From Paenibacillus doosanensis (lineage in GTDB: Bacteria > Bacillota > Bacilli > Paenibacillales > NBRC-103111): DNA of 64,000 nucleotides. The stretch spans positions 57,958 to 121,957 of the forward strand of contig NZ_JANYUY010000018.1 of NCBI RefSeq assembly GCF_025060755.1, read 5' to 3'. Positions 62,675 to 64,000 of the stretch are shown here, one piece after another (positions within the stretch are counted from its first letter, which is position 1; each line of letters begins with the position of its first letter). The notes beneath the pieces were generated by a model. That model saw nothing but the letters and a program-made list of their open reading frames with translations. It made no database searches and had not been told where the DNA came from. Made by a program: the position numbers and the translations under genes.

Positions 62675-63373
62675 TTAGTGGTAAATAATTAAAAATTTAT
62701 ATCCCTGCATCCCATATTTGCGGATCAGCTCTTTTTGTTGTTCAGTGACAATCACTTCTACGGTATTTACGACCCCCGTCGTTTTCTTACGGTCCTCGGA
62801 GGAAGAAATTTCCTGGTTATTCGTTCCTTTGGCGAAGCTGACGACCATATCCGTGAGCCGCTGTTCTTCTTCGAACGGAATTTGCAGCTGCTCCATCTTC
62901 TCCCGGGTCATCTCCTCGCCCGATTTCTCTTCGGCTTTCTTCGCTTCTTCCTTCGGGATCAGCAGCAGGGAGATCCGATCGCCGCGAAGCAGGCTGCCGG
63001 GCGGCTTGCCGAACGTCCATTCCGCCGGAAGCGGCATATTCCACTCTCCGGGCCCCGGCAGCAGATGAGCGGTATTAAGCATAGCGTCCGTAATTTGCTC
63101 GTTGGGGCGGATTTCTCTAACCGTTTCCTGATGAAGAACCGCAGACAGCCGGCTTGCCGCCCCGCTGACAAGCAGCTCCTTCTTCACCTTCACGACCTTA
63201 AGATCGGCCTCGGACAAGCGGGCCCCGCGGTCGATGCCGCGCGCCGCCTGTACAACGTCTACGGTGCCCCAGCGCGGCTCTACGCCCCATTTCCAGCCTA
63301 TCAAGAGCGCCGGCCCCGATAAACAAAGCCCGATCACCAGCACATAATACAAGCATTTATACCAAAAATTCAT
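62675..63373 (-). CDS. CpaB/RcpC-like SAF-domain protein
   Basis: 232 residues. One N-terminal membrane helix (LYYVLVIGLCLSGPALLIGW), then an SAF-like beta domain (DVVQAARGIDRGARLSEADL, LHQETVREIRPNEQITDAML), a loop RGDRISLLLIPKEEAKKAEE rich in Lys/Glu, and a C-terminal beta part (VNTVEVIVTEQQKELIRKYG). SAF domains of CpaB line the pilus passage through the wall. Its start is 20 bp after the end of the upstream gene. Confidence 0.75.
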   Translation of the reverse strand: MNFWYKCLYYVLVIGLCLSGPALLIGWKWGVEPRWGTVDVVQAARGIDRGARLSEADLKVVKVKKELLVSGAASRLSAVLHQETVREIRPNEQITDAMLNTAHLLPGPGEWNMPLPAEWTFGKPPGSLLRGDRISLLLIPKEEAKKAEEKSGEEMTREKMEQLQIPFEEEQRLTDMVVSFAKGTNNQEISSSEDRKKTTGVVNTVEVIVTEQQKELIRKYGMQGYKFLIIYH

Positions 63374-63392
63374 CGTGGCCCCTTCCCCCGTG

Positions 63393-64000
63393 TCATCCGT
63401 TTTTCCAAAGCTGAAGCAGCGTGCGAAGCGTGCCTCCGCCTATGCCGACCCGTTCGCCCGAGCCGCCGCCTTCCGCTGCCCCTTGCTGCAGCCAGCCGCG
63501 CAGCCAAGGCTGCAGAGCTCGGCCTAACTGCTGCTGGACGCCGGGAAGGTCGTGCACCAGTTGGCCGAACCAGTTGGCTTCCGCTACCTTGACGAAGTCG
63601 ATCGCGGGCAGCAGACATGCCGGCCGCTCCGGAAGTACCTGCAGCCATTGCGCGGTATGGCCGGACGAGACGGCTTTATTGGCTAAGCCGTATACCCGCT
63701 TGCCCGCCTGCCTGAACATGCTCAGCAGCTCCAGTCGGTTTCGCACTGCAGGCAGATCCAATTTATGAATCAGCGGGTCCACGACGTAGATAATGTCCTG
63801 GGCCTTGCCCAGCAGCTCGCGGACATCGGGGCGGTCCCACTCCGCGCCGATATCGACCAGCAGCAGCGGCGGCAGCTCCCGCTGAAGCAGCAGGCTCAGC
63901 CAGCGGCCGGCCGGCGCGTCGTCACGGGCCGCCGCCGGAGCGCGGGCGGCCGCGGCTGGCGCGGACGGCAGCCACAGCGTGCAGCCGTCCGCCCAGAGCG
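63393..64000 (-). CDS. C-terminal part of a MinD/CpaE-like protein (runs off the window)
   Basis: The frame is open from position 63998 to the stop at 63393, about 201 codons of the C-terminal part; the start lies beyond 64000. Visible blocks: an Ala/Arg/Pro-rich linker, LPPLLLVDIGAEWDRPDVRE, DIIYVVDPLIHKLDLPAVRN, RVYGLANKAVSSGHTAQWLQ, then a C-terminal helical segment rich in Leu/Gln. The VDIGAEW and VVDP strands are those of a P-loop MinD/ParA fold (Walker A, if present, is outside the window). A second such protein beside the TadZ-like one at 61278 would be unusual. GC-rich. Confidence 0.7.
   Translation of the reverse strand, partial: LWADGCTLWLPSAPAAAARAPAAARDDAPAGRWLSLLLQRELPPLLLVDIGAEWDRPDVRELLGKAQDIIYVVDPLIHKLDLPAVRNRLELLSMFRQAGKRVYGLANKAVSSGHTAQWLQVLPERPACLLPAIDFVKVAEANWFGQLVHDLPGVQQQLGRALQPWLRGWLQQGAAEGGGSGERVGIGGGTLRTLLQLWKNG

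Noticed and set aside
1..64000. tRNA, rRNA, CRISPR array, insertion sequence or integrase
   Set aside because: No cloverleaf, repeat-spacer array, transposase or integrase sequence was seen on either strand, although the pseudogenes at 49.9-50.4 kb made a mobile element worth looking for.

Overview
The window looks like a Paenibacillaceae chromosome (Paenibacillus or Cohnella type). The reasons are strong GGAGG-type ribosome binding sites with frequent GTG/TTG starts, many solute-binding-protein/two-permease sugar importers without their own ATPase, YesM/YesN-type two-component systems, LacI and AraC regulators, an S-layer-homology protein and a Gram-positive Tad-type secretion locus. No rRNA, tRNA, insertion sequence or CRISPR array was seen.

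Region 1 (1-9 kb): the start of a sugar-binding lipoprotein and a LacI regulator share TAAACGTTTA palindromes; a secreted helveticin-J-like protein follows; then comes an amino-sugar cluster on the minus strand (NagA-like deacetylase, NagB-like isomerase, two Gfo/Idh/MocA oxidoreductases, a second LacI regulator with a likely AATCGATT operator). A third oxidoreductase survives only as an 11-codon stub. Region 2 (9-19.3 kb): a pectin locus with a 1200-residue modular pectate lyase diverging from an LplB/LplC/LplA-like importer, a membrane-bound AraC regulator (YesS/YtdP type), and the C-terminal relic of an SGNH hydrolase.

Region 3 (19.4-28.8 kb): two small conserved proteins, then an arabino-oligosaccharide operon in the order histidine kinase, response regulator, binding protein, two permeases, GH51 arabinofuranosidase. 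Region 4 (29-50.4 kb) is visibly AT-richer. It repeats that plan (kinase, regulator, binding protein, permeases, esterase) and adds two beta-lactamase-fold serine hydrolases, a tannase/feruloyl-esterase-family protein, two further importers, a PrpF-family isomerase/tautomerase and a LysR regulator. It ends in fused pseudogenes: a gentisate-1,2-dioxygenase-like cupin joined to a third paralogous binding protein. I infer a system for taking up and de-esterifying plant aromatic esters or their glycosides, partly decayed at its edge. This is the most novel-looking part of the window.

Region 5 (50.5-64 kb) is GC-rich and housekeeping-like: an ArsR-like regulator with an unknown small protein and a ClpP paralogue, an M24 aminopeptidase, then a long minus-strand Tad/Flp-type operon (MinD-like ATPase, SAF/CpaB-like, TadZ-like, TadA, TadB, TadC, three small membrane-anchored proteins). 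The operon appears to run into a secreted protein built of six repeats and an SLH-domain protein. No pilin or prepilin peptidase lies inside the window.
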